Notes: generated by a model from the sequence alone, not told the origin. 41,476 bases of DNA from Jeotgalibaca caeni (GCF_028863945.1 NZ_JARBEA010000020.1:1-41476); one strand, 5' to 3'; counted from the first letter of the stretch, positions 1-8,800 are shown. Numbers and translations: made by a program.

Positions 1-3
1 AAG

Positions 4-52
4 TAAAAAAAGTTCCACACCATTTAGTCGTTCGATGGTGTGGAACTTTTTA
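4..52. terminator. Bidirectional hairpin terminator
   Basis: A long inverted repeat with arms AGTTCCACACCAT and ATGGTGTGGAACT is flanked by A-runs on the left and T-runs on the right, so it can stop transcription in both directions. It lies just past the stop codon of the minus-strand PH-domain gene that ends at 88 and is its likely terminator. Confidence 0.85.
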
Positions 53-87
53 GGATTGGGGCTTTTGTCCCAGCCTCTTTGGATTCG

Positions 88-1491
88 TTAACTTTCATAA
101 AAAGCTTTGATTTCTTGGATTGCTTCTTTTTTTATGTAGCGAAGTTGCATGGTTTCCGTTCCTTGTCCTGCTTTGACGAACAATTTTACGTGACCGATTT
201 GTTTTGGATAGAGCCACTTGGTGGTCTGTTCGGTTACTGCTTGAACTTTTGGCCGCTCCACAAAGGTTTGCACGCTGGTCCACAGTTCATAAGTTTGGAT
301 GCAAATTCGGCTCTTAGTTTGAATGGCGTATCCTTGGTACTGGTAATCGAACCATGAGAATAGCAGCAAGAACAAAACGAGCACGACGGCGGAAATACCT
401 GCCCAATGGTTGAACCAAAAGAACCCAGCAAGGACCGGCAGCCATAATACATTCCAGCGCCAGAAGTACCACAGGCTGTTTCGAGAAACAAATTGAAGGT
501 CTGGTTCTTGCATCTTCCACTCTGGCAGCAGTGCACCTAGCATCTGATACAAGTTCTCTTGCTTCACAATAGGCAGCAAGTAGAGTTTCGTTATCTCCCC
601 TTCTCCTTTTACTTCTTGACCGCCCGCCAGCATCAGTTCTACAGTCGAAATGCCTAGTAGCTTGCGGAGAAGTTGTTGGCGAATACGGATGCCTTGAATT
701 TTATCCAGCGGAATTTTTTGCGTTTTCCGTTCAAACAAGCCGCTCTCAATCGTCAATGTTTGCTGAGAACGGCTGACCCGGAAGTTATAGTACTGAATAA
801 AATTCTTCAAAAGAGAAAAACTAGCGCCCAGTAAGATGATTAAAAAGCTGACGGCAATGGTTAACATCCAACCTGCTCGTAGAATGCTCTCGGCTGTCGT
901 TGTTGCAGCCTCCAACCATTTCTCTGGAATAAGCTCGTCAATCAAAACCAAAAAGGCAAACAGACTAGCTAAAATACTCAAGTCGGTTAAGCCGAACAGG
1001 AAAATTTGCCCATTCGTGACTTGGTAATCGTATGTTTCTGCCGTCTCCTCTTCTACTTGATCACCTTGACGATATGCTTCAATCTGACGTAAAACTTCTT
1101 CCTTTACAGCCGGCAAAGACGCTTCAGCCTTCGTTTCATCTCCTCCAGCAGTTTCAATTAACAGTTGGGTTACATGAAAAGGCTTGAAGAAAAACCATTG
1201 TCGCTGCTTAATGGTTTGCATGCGGTGATACGGGATATCGGTTTCTTTCTTTCGAATGATGCCGTGATAAATGACCATCTTCTGTGGCGTTACCTCGTAG
1301 GACCGGCTAAAATACTTCCCTAACGCAAAAAATAAAAGGAGTACTAACACAATCCCCGCTACGATTGCTCCAAAGAGTGTAGCGATTCCGCCATTAATCA
1401 GGAAAATAAAGAAGAGAAAGAGCCAGCCTCTGACTGCCTGCACCCAGTAAATAAGAATAGCAAGAGGATGGAATCTTTTACGCTCAGACAT
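88..1491 (-). CDS. Bacterial PH-domain membrane protein, YdbT-like
   Basis: A 467-residue membrane protein with several pairs of hydrophobic helices (about residues 20-60, 165-230 and 345-390). They alternate with soluble segments that look like bacterial PH (bPH_2) domains, for example the stretches containing YHRMQTIKQRQ and IPLDKIQGIRIRQ. Size and architecture match the YdbT family of Bacillus, which is encoded next to YdbS as here. The start overlaps the end of the upstream ydbS-like gene by a few bases, so the two are translationally coupled. The family is associated with envelope-related resistance phenotypes, but its biochemical role is not known to me. Family call is confident; function is open. 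Confidence 0.85.
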   Translation of the reverse strand: MSERKRFHPLAILIYWVQAVRGWLFLFFIFLINGGIATLFGAIVAGIVLVLLLFFALGKYFSRSYEVTPQKMVIYHGIIRKKETDIPYHRMQTIKQRQWFFFKPFHVTQLLIETAGGDETKAEASLPAVKEEVLRQIEAYRQGDQVEEETAETYDYQVTNGQIFLFGLTDLSILASLFAFLVLIDELIPEKWLEAATTTAESILRAGWMLTIAVSFLIILLGASFSLLKNFIQYYNFRVSRSQQTLTIESGLFERKTQKIPLDKIQGIRIRQQLLRKLLGISTVELMLAGGQEVKGEGEITKLYLLPIVKQENLYQMLGALLPEWKMQEPDLQFVSRNSLWYFWRWNVLWLPVLAGFFWFNHWAGISAVVLVLFLLLFSWFDYQYQGYAIQTKSRICIQTYELWTSVQTFVERPKVQAVTEQTTKWLYPKQIGHVKLFVKAGQGTETMQLRYIKKEAIQEIKAFYES

Positions 1492-1975
1492 CCTCTTTCG
1501 CCACCTTTACGAGTTCAATAATCTGATTCCGCAGCTCCATCGCCTCTTCCACGTCTAATCCTGCAATATGATGACTCGTAGCAGCCGTATGGATGACAAT
1601 CTCCATCAGATTTTCTTTTCGCAAATAAGGCCCCTGCTCGGTTTCCACATGCTGAATGCGATTGATCGGCACATAGGTGATGGACCGGAAAAAGTAGCCT
1701 TTTTGAAAAGCAAGGTCCTCCGCCGTAATCTCATAGCGGTAGTATTTGTATCGATACGGAATAAGTGCAAGGGTGAAAATAAGAAGCAGCACAAGGACGG
1801 CGAAGTAAGTCCCGAAAATCCATAGCCAAATTCCTTGTAAGTGGTCAAGCCACTGAATGAACAGTGCGCTGCCTATACCAATGAGAAGCAGAATAATGGT
1901 GGTTGTGAGTGAACTGTTCCGCCAAACCTTTTTGATCCGTTCTGGCATTTGTTTCGGCAATAATGGGTATTCCAT
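1484..1975 (-). CDS. Bacterial PH-domain membrane protein, YdbS-like
   Basis: A 163-residue protein with two adjacent transmembrane helices (about residues 23-70) followed by one bPH_2 domain. The domain carries the typical pattern YVPINRIQHVETEQGP and a C-terminal DVEEAMELRNQI helix. It is first in a two-gene operon with the larger YdbT-like protein and overlaps it by 8 bases. A good ribosome site (AAGGGGAGA) precedes the ATG. The two proteins probably form one membrane complex, which is inference from pairing and family. No catalytic residues are visible. Confidence 0.85.
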   Translation of the reverse strand: MEYPLLPKQMPERIKKVWRNSSLTTTIILLLIGIGSALFIQWLDHLQGIWLWIFGTYFAVLVLLLIFTLALIPYRYKYYRYEITAEDLAFQKGYFFRSITYVPINRIQHVETEQGPYLRKENLMEIVIHTAATSHHIAGLDVEEAMELRNQIIELVKVAKEDV

Positions 1976-2171
1976 CGTGTCTCCCCTTTCTAATATCTTT
2001 ATTGTACAGGAAAGAACGAATTATTCAAATATGCCTATTTACTTCGTTTTATGGATCGATTTGGGCAGCAAAGGACCTGAATTGGCTCCGCCACTTTTGT
2101 TCTCTTGATTGAAGTTTTATAGTGAACCCACTGAGGCCTCAGTAAGTGAATCGAAGGAAGGATTGAATTTT

Positions 2172-2696
2172 TTGAGAGAACTTACTGAAACAGGAATGGA
2201 GCAAGTATTAGAAGAGTACGGCGGTGTGATTTATGCGGCGTTAAAGAGTATGGGCATGTACCGCTCCCATCAAAATTTTGAGGATTATTATCAATTGGGT
2301 TGCTTGAAGCTGTTTGATGCTTATGCGAGCTGTGCGAAGGATCCGTTGTTGGAAGAAAATCGCTACGCATTTGTTAATTATGCCTTGCAGCGAGTGAAGT
2401 GGGCGTTTTTGGATGAAAAACGGCGTGAGCGTAAGTTGGCGGACCATGAAGAAGGCGAAACCGGGGAGGAAACGGGCGGGAATGAATTCGTAGATGATGT
2501 AGCGCTCATTGTTTTGGTTGAGAACATACTCCTTCTCTTGTCTCCAAAAGAGCAGAACTTCTTGGTCGATCGGTTTTACTATGGCATGGATATGAGTGCC
2601 ATTGCCAAAAAGCGCGGCGTTTCAAGAAAGACGGTACATGCATGGCGTAATAACGTGAAAAAGAAGACCGAAGCGATGCTGCAAGCAAAAAGCTGA
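2172..2696 (+). CDS. Orphan sigma-70-like factor (ComX/SigH-like)
   Basis: About 174 residues. The N-terminal half resembles sigma region 2 (MYRSHQNFEDYYQLGCLKLFDA and YALQRVKWAFLDEKRRER), and the C-terminal half a region 4-type helix-turn-helix (LSPKEQNFLVDRFYYGMDMSAIAKKRGVSRKTVHAW, split around residues 125-160). An acidic linker (EEGETGEETGG) joins them. I chose the TTG at 2172 because AAGGAAGGA sits 9 bases upstream; the frame stays open to a TTG at 2109 that has no ribosome site. No anti-sigma gene is adjacent. It may be the competence/stationary sigma factor of this lineage, comparable with ComX/SigH, but a phage-type or ECF-like regulator is possible. Confidence 0.7.
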   Translation: MRELTETGMEQVLEEYGGVIYAALKSMGMYRSHQNFEDYYQLGCLKLFDAYASCAKDPLLEENRYAFVNYALQRVKWAFLDEKRRERKLADHEEGETGEETGGNEFVDDVALIVLVENILLLLSPKEQNFLVDRFYYGMDMSAIAKKRGVSRKTVHAWRNNVKKKTEAMLQAKS

Positions 2697-2726
2697 AGAC
2701 CAGCAGCCACACGGACTCTGGTCTTC
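2695..2726 (+). terminator. Hairpin terminator after sigma-like gene
   Basis: Arms GAAGACCAG and CTGGTCTTC (9 bp, perfect) begin inside the stop codon region of the sigma-like gene. The following T content is weak (ACACTTTG), so termination efficiency is uncertain. The same arm sequence recurs at 2747 and in the fruA terminator. Confidence 0.6.
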
Positions 2727-2746
2727 ACACTTTGAAGCAAAACTCT

Positions 2747-2777
2747 GAAGACCAGCGAAATTTATTGGCTGGTCTTC
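2747..2777. terminator. Hairpin terminator between convergent genes
   Basis: A second copy of the GAAGACCAG/CTGGTCTTC hairpin, with a different loop. On the plus strand it is followed by ACTTTTC, on the minus strand by AGAGTTTT. It overlaps the stop codon of the minus-strand HAD gene and probably serves both convergent genes. Confidence 0.65.
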
Positions 2778-3429
2778 ACTTTTCGGTCAATAATCCAATT
2801 ACTTGTGATAAATCATCCAACACCACGTCACTCAGCGCCAGCATCTCTTCGCTCACACCGATACGGTCTGGAATAAAGACGTTTTGGATACCTGCTGCTT
2901 TGGCGGCTTTCAATCCGTTTCTTGAATCTTCCAGCACGATTGCTTCTGTTGGTGAAACGCCGGCTTTCTCGCATGCATACAGGAAAATATCGGGAGCGGG
3001 CTTACCATTCTCTACTTGCTCGCCAGAAACGACAAAATCAAAACGGTACGTTACGTTTTCTAACGTTAAATAATAATTGATCATTTCCAAGGAGCTGGAG
3101 GAAGCAACAGCTTTTTGGATGCCTTGTTCGTCAAGAAAATCGAGCAAGTCGAGCAAACCTTTTTTCATATGAACGGTTTGATTGGTTCGAATATAGTCCG
3201 CTTGCGTTTGCTTGACCTCTTTTCGCCACGATGCGATATCCGACTCTACACCATAAATCGTTTCTAAGTAAGTGTGAATATCGTTTTCGCGGATTCCGAT
3301 AAAGGAAGAATGGAGCGGCTCATCAAAATCAAAGCCGTACTTCCTGGCTACTTGCATCCAGGATTCAAAATTAATTCGTTCGGTATCAAACATCAGGCCA
3401 TCCATATCAAAAATTACGAGTTGAGTCAT
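2776..3429 (-). CDS. HAD-family phosphatase/phosphoglucomutase-like
   Basis: A 217-residue HAD hydrolase of the beta-phosphoglucomutase/YcjU subgroup. Motif I is FDMDGLMFDTE with both catalytic aspartates, motif II is the VASSSS serine, motif III is the lysine in GKPAPDIFLYA, and motif IV is VLEDSRNG. The helical cap lies at about residues 15-85. Likely acts on a small phosphorylated sugar or nucleotide-like substrate in the cytoplasm. The exact substrate cannot be read from the sequence, since the beta-phosphoglucomutase identity would need maltose/trehalose phosphorylase genes nearby and none are seen. It is followed upstream by metAP, separated by a hairpin. Confidence 0.85.
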   Translation of the reverse strand: MTQLVIFDMDGLMFDTERINFESWMQVARKYGFDFDEPLHSSFIGIRENDIHTYLETIYGVESDIASWRKEVKQTQADYIRTNQTVHMKKGLLDLLDFLDEQGIQKAVASSSSLEMINYYLTLENVTYRFDFVVSGEQVENGKPAPDIFLYACEKAGVSPTEAIVLEDSRNGLKAAKAAGIQNVFIPDRIGVSEEMLALSDVVLDDLSQVIGLLTEK

Positions 3430-3456
3430 GGTCTTCTCTCCTTTTTATGCATAAAT

Positions 3457-3490
3457 AGCAGGCACTCCTCATTTAGGAATGCCTGCTTGT
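3457..3490. terminator. Hairpin between metAP and HAD gene
   Basis: GCAGGCA and TGCCTGC arms with inner pairs make a stable stem in the 64-bp gap. T-rich sequence follows on the minus side (TATTTAT). It probably ends the metAP transcript at least partly. Confidence 0.6.
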
Positions 3491-3493
3491 ACG

Positions 3494-4246
3494 TTAATCT
3501 TGTTCTGTCATAATAACAGGGCCATTTTTAGTGATGGCAATGGTATGCTCGTATTGGCAGCTCAAGCCGCCATCTTTCGTGCGGGCAGTCCAACCGTTTT
3601 TGTCCATCTTGGATTTCCAAACACCGGTGTTTACCATTGGTTCAATCGTAATGGTCATGCCTTCTTTCAAGCGCAATCCTTTTCCAGCGTCACCGTAATG
3701 CGGAACGGATGGACTCTCGTGCATGGTTGGCCCAATTCCGTGCCCAACAAATTCGCGGACAACAGACAAGCCTTCGCTCTCTACATATGTTTGGATGGCG
3801 TGACCGATATCGCCAATTCGATTTCCCGGAATCGCTTGTTCAATTCCTAGGTACATCGCTTTTTTTGTTACTTCCATTAAATGCTTCACTTCTGGACTTG
3901 CTTCGCCGACTACATAGCTCCAGCAAGAGTCAGCCATGGCGCCGTTATAATTCACAACGGTATCCACTTTCACCAAGTCGCCTACTTTTAGGACTTCTTT
4001 ATCGCTTGGGAAACCGTGACAAATTTCGTCGTTGACACTCGTACACGTTGCGTACTCATAGCCCTCGAAACCGATTTGTTCTGGAATCGCTCCTGCTTCC
4101 CGAATTTTTTTCTCTACAAAGTTATTAATATCCATAGTGGTTATGCCTGGTTTAATCCATTCACGCAATGCCACGTGAATATCCGCAAGGACTTTCCCTG
4201 CCTCTTCCATCGCTTGAATTTCACGCGGGGACTTCAAGGTTATCAT
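3494..4246 (-). CDS. map: Methionine aminopeptidase, type I
   Basis: A 250-residue type I methionine aminopeptidase that removes the initiator methionine from new proteins in the cytosol. The dinuclear metal-site residues are present in the expected order: Asp in KVDTVV, Asp in MADSCW, His in GHGIGPTMHE, Glu in TIEPMV and Glu in CQYEHTIAI. The substrate-loop His is in ICHGFPSD. Length is typical for the short, unextended bacterial form. It is monocistronic or weakly linked to the HAD gene downstream; a ribosome site (GAGGAAACAAAAGC) precedes the ATG. Confidence 0.95.
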   Translation of the reverse strand: MITLKSPREIQAMEEAGKVLADIHVALREWIKPGITTMDINNFVEKKIREAGAIPEQIGFEGYEYATCTSVNDEICHGFPSDKEVLKVGDLVKVDTVVNYNGAMADSCWSYVVGEASPEVKHLMEVTKKAMYLGIEQAIPGNRIGDIGHAIQTYVESEGLSVVREFVGHGIGPTMHESPSVPHYGDAGKGLRLKEGMTITIEPMVNTGVWKSKMDKNGWTARTKDGGLSCQYEHTIAITKNGPVIMTEQD

Positions 4247-4297
4247 GCTTTTGTTTCCTCCTCATTCGAAATCTCTTCTATTATAGCACAACTATTC

Positions 4298-4984
4298 TTA
4301 CATAAATAGGCTAAGAAGGATTGGGAAAAATACGGCTGGCGAGTAGTTCATGATCTTGAGATCGGTCATCTTGAGCATATTAAAGGCCAAGCCAATAATC
4401 AATAGTGAGCCGACCGCAGTCATTTCACCAATGACCGAATCCGTCAATAAAGGCGCCAATATATTGGCAAACAACGTGATGCTTCCTTGATAAAGAAAAA
4501 CAATTCCTGATGCAAGTAAGACCCCAACTCCTAAGCTGGAAGCCAACACAATGGCAGAAATTCCGTCAATCAAAGACTTCGCAAATAAAGTGGCGTGGTT
4601 CCCGGATAGTCCACTCTGAAGGGAACCAACAATCGCCATTGCTCCCACACAAAAGAGTAAGCTGGCTGTCACGACTCCTTCAGATAAAGAAACTTGCGAG
4701 CCCGGTGTTTGAAACCTGCGTTCCATCGCATGCCCCAATCGGTGAATCTTCTCGTTCAGATCCAGCCCTTCACCTACCAATGCCCCCAACACCATCGATA
4801 AAACCGTAATTAAAATATTGCTACTTTCCGACATCCCACTCATACCAATTGCTAAAACGCAGAGAGCCAGAGCATTCATCACTGCTCCTGCCAACCTTGT
4901 GGACAAACCTTTATTTACTAACAGGCCAATGGTTCCACCCGCTAAGACCGCCAAGCTATTGACAATCGTTCCAAAAAAAATCAC
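4298..4984 (-). CDS. DUF554 family membrane protein (YdfK/YqgA-like)
   Basis: A 228-residue protein of six to seven hydrophobic segments, starting MIFFGTIVNSLAVLAGG and containing GLDLNEKIHRLG and the GSLQSGLSGNHATLFAKSLIDG segment typical of the DUF554 family. The family is widespread in Firmicutes and gamma-proteobacteria and its transport or other function is not established. The gene is alone on its strand, facing away from the fructose operon, with a ribosome site (AAAGGAGGG) upstream. Confidence 0.85.
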   Translation of the reverse strand: MIFFGTIVNSLAVLAGGTIGLLVNKGLSTRLAGAVMNALALCVLAIGMSGMSESSNILITVLSMVLGALVGEGLDLNEKIHRLGHAMERRFQTPGSQVSLSEGVVTASLLFCVGAMAIVGSLQSGLSGNHATLFAKSLIDGISAIVLASSLGVGVLLASGIVFLYQGSITLFANILAPLLTDSVIGEMTAVGSLLIIGLAFNMLKMTDLKIMNYSPAVFFPILLSLFM

Positions 4985-5077
4985 GTACAGCCCTCCTTTA
5001 TCATCATCGTTTCAGTATAAATAGTTCCTTTGAAAAATGCAATATGATTGGTTGTGATAGATTTTGAATGTTTATGA

Positions 5078-5106
5078 TTGAATTTGAATGATTGGCATGC
5101 TATAGT
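5078..5106 (+). promoter_or_regulatory. Promoter of fruR-fruK-fruA
   Basis: A -35 box TTGAAT (5078-5083) and -10 box TATAGT (5101-5106) are separated by 17 bases. The region around the -35 carries repeated TTTGAATG units (5063-5070 and 5083-5090) and TGATTG steps. These could be the binding site of the DeoR-type regulator encoded directly downstream. Confidence 0.7.
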
Positions 5107-5126
5107 ATGCATACGAGGTGAAGAAA

Positions 5127-5879
5127 GTGTTTACAAATGAGCGACATCAACTAATTAAAGAATTATTGGAAGAGCAAAATGTAGTAAAAATGCAAGATAT
5201 TGTCCAGCGAACGGGAAGCTCTGAATCTACGATTCGCAGGGATTTATCCATGCTTGAGGAAGCTGGGATTTGTGTTCGCGTTCACGGCGGTGCCAAGCGT
5301 GGCTACAAACTTTCTTCGGAACCAGAAATGCAGACCAAATCTCAGTTGCATATCGACGATAAACGATTGATTGCGGCGAAAGCTGTTTCCTTTATCGAAG
5401 CAGAGGAAGTAATCTTCTTGGATGCCGGTTCAACAACCTTTGAAATGATTCCCTTGCTTCAAGGTTTGGACGTTCTGGTCGTTACGAACGGCGTGCCTCA
5501 TGCCAGTTTGTTGGCGGACTTGAAGATCCCAAGTTTATTAGTAGGCGGGAAAATCAAGTGGCAAACCAAAGCGACCATTGGCCCTTCTTGTATTAAACAG
5601 TTAGAGGAATACCGTTTCAGCAAGGCTTTTCTGGGAATGAATGGGGTTGATGTAAGTTACGGCTTCACTACGCCGGACGTTGAGGAAGCGGCCGTTAAGA
5701 AAAAAGCAATCGAACAGAGTGCGCATAGTTTTGTATTGGTTGATTCATCCAAGTTCAAAGAAGTTACATTTGCCAAAGTGGCCGATGTGGACGATTGTGA
5801 TGTAATCAGTAGTGGATTGGATGCACGAATGCGAAAAAATGTGACAGAGAAAACAACGTATTGGGAGGCGACGGAATGA
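5127..5879 (+). CDS. fruR: DeoR-family fructose operon regulator FruR
   Basis: A DeoR-type transcription factor of about 250 residues. It has an N-terminal helix-turn-helix (VKMQDIVQRTGSSESTIRRDL, split near residues 18-40) and a C-terminal sugar-phosphate sensor domain with the family pattern FLDAGSTTFEM and the SFVLVDSSKFKE segment. The GTG at 5127 is chosen because GAGG stands 8 bases upstream and because DeoR proteins usually start as (M)xTxERHQLI. A GTG at 5118 would put the start inside the ribosome site. It is the first gene of an operon with fruK and fruA and overlaps fruK by 4 bases. By family knowledge it is probably a repressor relieved by fructose 1-phosphate. Confidence 0.9.
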   Translation: MFTNERHQLIKELLEEQNVVKMQDIVQRTGSSESTIRRDLSMLEEAGICVRVHGGAKRGYKLSSEPEMQTKSQLHIDDKRLIAAKAVSFIEAEEVIFLDAGSTTFEMIPLLQGLDVLVVTNGVPHASLLADLKIPSLLVGGKIKWQTKATIGPSCIKQLEEYRFSKAFLGMNGVDVSYGFTTPDVEEAAVKKKAIEQSAHSFVLVDSSKFKEVTFAKVADVDDCDVISSGLDARMRKNVTEKTTYWEATE

Positions 5880-6793
5880 TTTATACAGTGACTTTGAACC
5901 CGTCGATTGACTATATTGTCCGACTCGACGAGATGAATCTTGGATCCGTCAACCGAATCCAAGAAGATTTAAAACTACCTGGTGGGAAAGGAATTAACGT
6001 ATCCCGCATCTTGAAGCAGCTGGATATAGCGTCCACTGCTATTGGTTATCTGGGTGGGTTTACAGGAGGTTATATTGAAGACTGGCTAAGCGAAGAAGGA
6101 ATCGATACAGCTTTCACCACCGTGAACGATACCACACGGATTAACGTAAAAGTAAAGGCAGGTGTTGAAACCGAACTGAATGGTGCCGGACCACGAGTAT
6201 CTGCTGAGGAACAGGCCGCCTTTGAGGCTACCTTTTCCAAGCTTACTTCTGCCGATGTAGTCATTCTTTCTGGCAGCAAGCCCCCTTCCTTACCAGTTGA
6301 TTATTATCAACAGTTGATTCGTTTGATTCAAGCGCAAGGTGCTCGCTTTGTCATCGATACAACTGGCGAAGAATTAGTAAAAGCCTTGGCTGATCATCCA
6401 TTAGTGGTGAAACCGAATCATCATGAGCTGGCTGACATTTATGGCTTTGAGGCAGAAAGGAAGGAAGACTTGATTCCTTATGGCCGCAAACTCTTAGCGG
6501 AGGGTGCTTCCTTTGCTATTGTTTCAATGGCTGGCGAGGGTGCTCTGTTCTTTACAGAAGACGCGGTTTATCACGGCTGGTCACCAAAAGGCGAAGTGAA
6601 AAATTCTGTTGGCTCCGGTGACTCGATGATTGCTGGTTTTGTTGGTACGTACCTGAAGACACAAGATACATTAAAAGCCTTTCGCGTCAGCTTGGCTTGC
6701 GGCAGCGCGACCGCATTTTCAGATGATTTAGCCCAAAAAGAAAAAATCGAATCGCTCTTACCAGAGATTACGATTCAAAAATTGGAGGAATAA
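5876..6793 (+). CDS. fruK: 1-phosphofructokinase FruK
   Basis: A PfkB-family kinase of 305 residues that phosphorylates fructose 1-phosphate to fructose 1,6-bisphosphate. The N-terminal MIYTVTLNPSIDYIV and the GGKGINVSRIL motif are typical of FruK/LacC. The C-terminal GSGDSMIAGF motif carries the catalytic aspartate. The ATG at 5876 overlaps the fruR stop (ATGA) and has GGGAGG just upstream. A close relative is tagatose-6-phosphate kinase, but the flanking fruR and fruA settle the identity. Confidence 0.93.
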   Translation: MIYTVTLNPSIDYIVRLDEMNLGSVNRIQEDLKLPGGKGINVSRILKQLDIASTAIGYLGGFTGGYIEDWLSEEGIDTAFTTVNDTTRINVKVKAGVETELNGAGPRVSAEEQAAFEATFSKLTSADVVILSGSKPPSLPVDYYQQLIRLIQAQGARFVIDTTGEELVKALADHPLVVKPNHHELADIYGFEAERKEDLIPYGRKLLAEGASFAIVSMAGEGALFFTEDAVYHGWSPKGEVKNSVGSGDSMIAGFVGTYLKTQDTLKAFRVSLACGSATAFSDDLAQKEKIESLLPEITIQKLEE

Positions 6794-6796
6794 CCT

Positions 6797-8701
6797 GTGA
6801 AAATCAAGGATATTATGTTAAAAGAATTAATGATCCTGCCTTTAGAAGCAACGACCAAACAAGGAGTCATTGAAGAAATGACTGCCCGTTTGTATCAAGA
6901 AGGCGTTATCGATGACTTGGATTTGTTCCGTGATGGGATTAACTTGCGCGAGTCACAAGCATCCACTGGGATTGGCGACGGAATCGCCATGCCGCATGCG
7001 AAGAACATGGCCGTAAAACGTCCAGCTGTTGTATTTGCGACCAGTGAAAATGGTGTTGATTATGATTCCTTAGACGGTCAACCCGCTTACTTGTTCTTCA
7101 TGATTGCTGCGCCGGACAACGCAAACGATGTTCATTTACAAGTGCTTGCTAGTTTGTCACGCTTGTTGTTGAATCCTAGCTTGATTGACAGTTTGAAGAA
7201 AGCAACGACCGCTGAAGAAGTGGAAGCTTTATTTGAAGCAGCAGAGCGGGAAAAAGACTTGGAAGAGCAAGCAGAAGCTGCCACTCCTGAACCAGAAGAA
7301 GCTACCGAGCGACCTTTCATCGTAGCTGTTACCGCATGTCCGACTGGGATTGCCCATACGTACATGGCAGAAGATGCTTTGAAGAGAAAGGCAGCTGAGA
7401 TGGGCGTTGACATCAAAGTAGAAACAAACGGATCAGACGGAACGAAGAATCGTTTGACTGCTTCTGACATTGACCGCGCTGTTGCAGTTATTGCAGCCGT
7501 TGGTAAAAAAGTAGAAATGAACCGTTTCGATGGAAAACGGGTCTTGGAACGCCCTGTTGCAGACGGCATTAACAAAGCAGAAGAATTAATTAACAAAGCT
7601 GTAAAACAAGAAGCACCAATCTACCACGGCGATTCCAGTACAGCTAACGCAGATGAAGGCGAGTATGAAAAAGCATCCGGATTCAGTTCCCTTTATAAGG
7701 ATTTGATGAACGGAATCTCCCACATGCTGCCATTCGTTGTCGGCGGCGGAATTATTATGGCGATTTCTTTCTTGTTTGAGAACTGGTTTGGCAACGAAAG
7801 TGCCCTCTTCCTTTCCTTCAACCAAACAGGGAATGCGGCCTTTAACTTCTTGATCCCAATCTTGGCCGGATACATTGCGTACAGTATTGCTGATCGACCT
7901 GGTTTACTTCCTGGTATGGCCGGCGGGTTTATGGCTGTTCAGAGTAACGCTGGTTTCCTAGGCGGTCTAATCGCCGGTTTCTTAGCTGGTTACGTCATGA
8001 TTGGCGTGAAACGCTTATTCAATAACTTGCCAAAATCGGTTGCTGGTTTGAAAACCATTCTCCTTTTCCCAGTTGTAGGCTTATTGGTGACTGGTTTGGC
8101 GATGTACTTTATCGTCGGTCCAATTTTCTCTACTATTAATAATGCGATGATTGATTTCTTGGCTGGACTTGGAACAGGAAACACCGTTTTACTTGGTGCC
8201 TTGTTGGGCGGAATGATGGCGATTGATATGGGCGGTCCATTCAACAAAGCTGCGTATGCATTCTCCATCGGAATCTTTACCGATACTGGCGATGGTCGCT
8301 GGATGGCTGCCGTTATGGCCGGCGGAATGATTCCTCCAATCGCGATCGCTATTGCTACCTTCTTGTTCAAAAATAAATTCAATTCTGTTGAACGTCAATC
8401 TGGCGTATCCAATTTGGTGATGGGCTTGTCCTTCATTACAGAAGGCGCGATTCCATTCGCAGCAGCAGACCCATTGCGCGTAATTGGTTCCTCCATTGTT
8501 GGTTCAGCAATTGCTGGTGGATTGACCCAGTTCTGGAACACCTCGATTCCAGCACCACACGGCGGAATCTTCGTAATCGGACTTGGCGAAAACCGCATGT
8601 TGTTCCTCCTAGCACTCGCAATCGGATCAATCATAGCTGCCCTCTTATTAGGAGCACTCCGTAAACCCGTTGTAGAAGAACAAGTGAACTTAGAAGTGTA
8701 A
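6797..8701 (+). CDS. fruA: Fructose-specific PTS EIIABC, FruA
   Basis: A 634-residue fused fructose permease that takes up fructose as fructose 1-phosphate. Domains in order: IIA at residues 1-145 with phosphorylated His67 in MPHAKN; a charged linker; IIB at about 172-270 with Cys181 in TACPTGIAHTYMA; and a membrane IIC domain from about 305 to 630 with GGGIIMAISF and NTSIPAPHGGIF. It starts at GTG with GGAGGAA 6 bases upstream, 3 bases after fruK. Length and domain order match Firmicute FruA. The product feeds FruK encoded upstream. Confidence 0.95.
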   Translation: MKIKDIMLKELMILPLEATTKQGVIEEMTARLYQEGVIDDLDLFRDGINLRESQASTGIGDGIAMPHAKNMAVKRPAVVFATSENGVDYDSLDGQPAYLFFMIAAPDNANDVHLQVLASLSRLLLNPSLIDSLKKATTAEEVEALFEAAEREKDLEEQAEAATPEPEEATERPFIVAVTACPTGIAHTYMAEDALKRKAAEMGVDIKVETNGSDGTKNRLTASDIDRAVAVIAAVGKKVEMNRFDGKRVLERPVADGINKAEELINKAVKQEAPIYHGDSSTANADEGEYEKASGFSSLYKDLMNGISHMLPFVVGGGIIMAISFLFENWFGNESALFLSFNQTGNAAFNFLIPILAGYIAYSIADRPGLLPGMAGGFMAVQSNAGFLGGLIAGFLAGYVMIGVKRLFNNLPKSVAGLKTILLFPVVGLLVTGLAMYFIVGPIFSTINNAMIDFLAGLGTGNTVLLGALLGGMMAIDMGGPFNKAAYAFSIGIFTDTGDGRWMAAVMAGGMIPPIAIAIATFLFKNKFNSVERQSGVSNLVMGLSFITEGAIPFAAADPLRVIGSSIVGSAIAGGLTQFWNTSIPAPHGGIFVIGLGENRMLFLLALAIGSIIAALLLGALRKPVVEEQVNLEV

Positions 8702-8724
8702 AAGTGAAGATAGAGTACCTTCTG

Positions 8725-8777
8725 GCTGCCGGTCTTCAGACTTTGTTTGTAAAGTCTGAAGACCAGCAGCTTTTTTT
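8725..8777 (+). terminator. Strong terminator of the fru operon
   Basis: A 20-bp, one-mismatch stem (GCTGCCGGTCTTCAGACTTT with its complement at 8751-8770) is followed by seven T residues. Its arms contain the same GAAGACCAGC unit seen in the hairpins at 2695 and 2747. Confidence 0.9.
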
Positions 8778-8800
8778 CTCTTATCTTCAGACTGAGACAG

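Noticed and set aside
2732-3073. Plus-strand frame of 113 codons over the HAD gene
   Set aside because: It overlaps the catalytic C-terminal half of the HAD protein and starts inside a terminator.
7132-7875. Long antisense open frames inside fruA
   Set aside because: They mirror the codon use of the strong plus-strand fruA reading frame and carry no ribosome site or recognisable domain.
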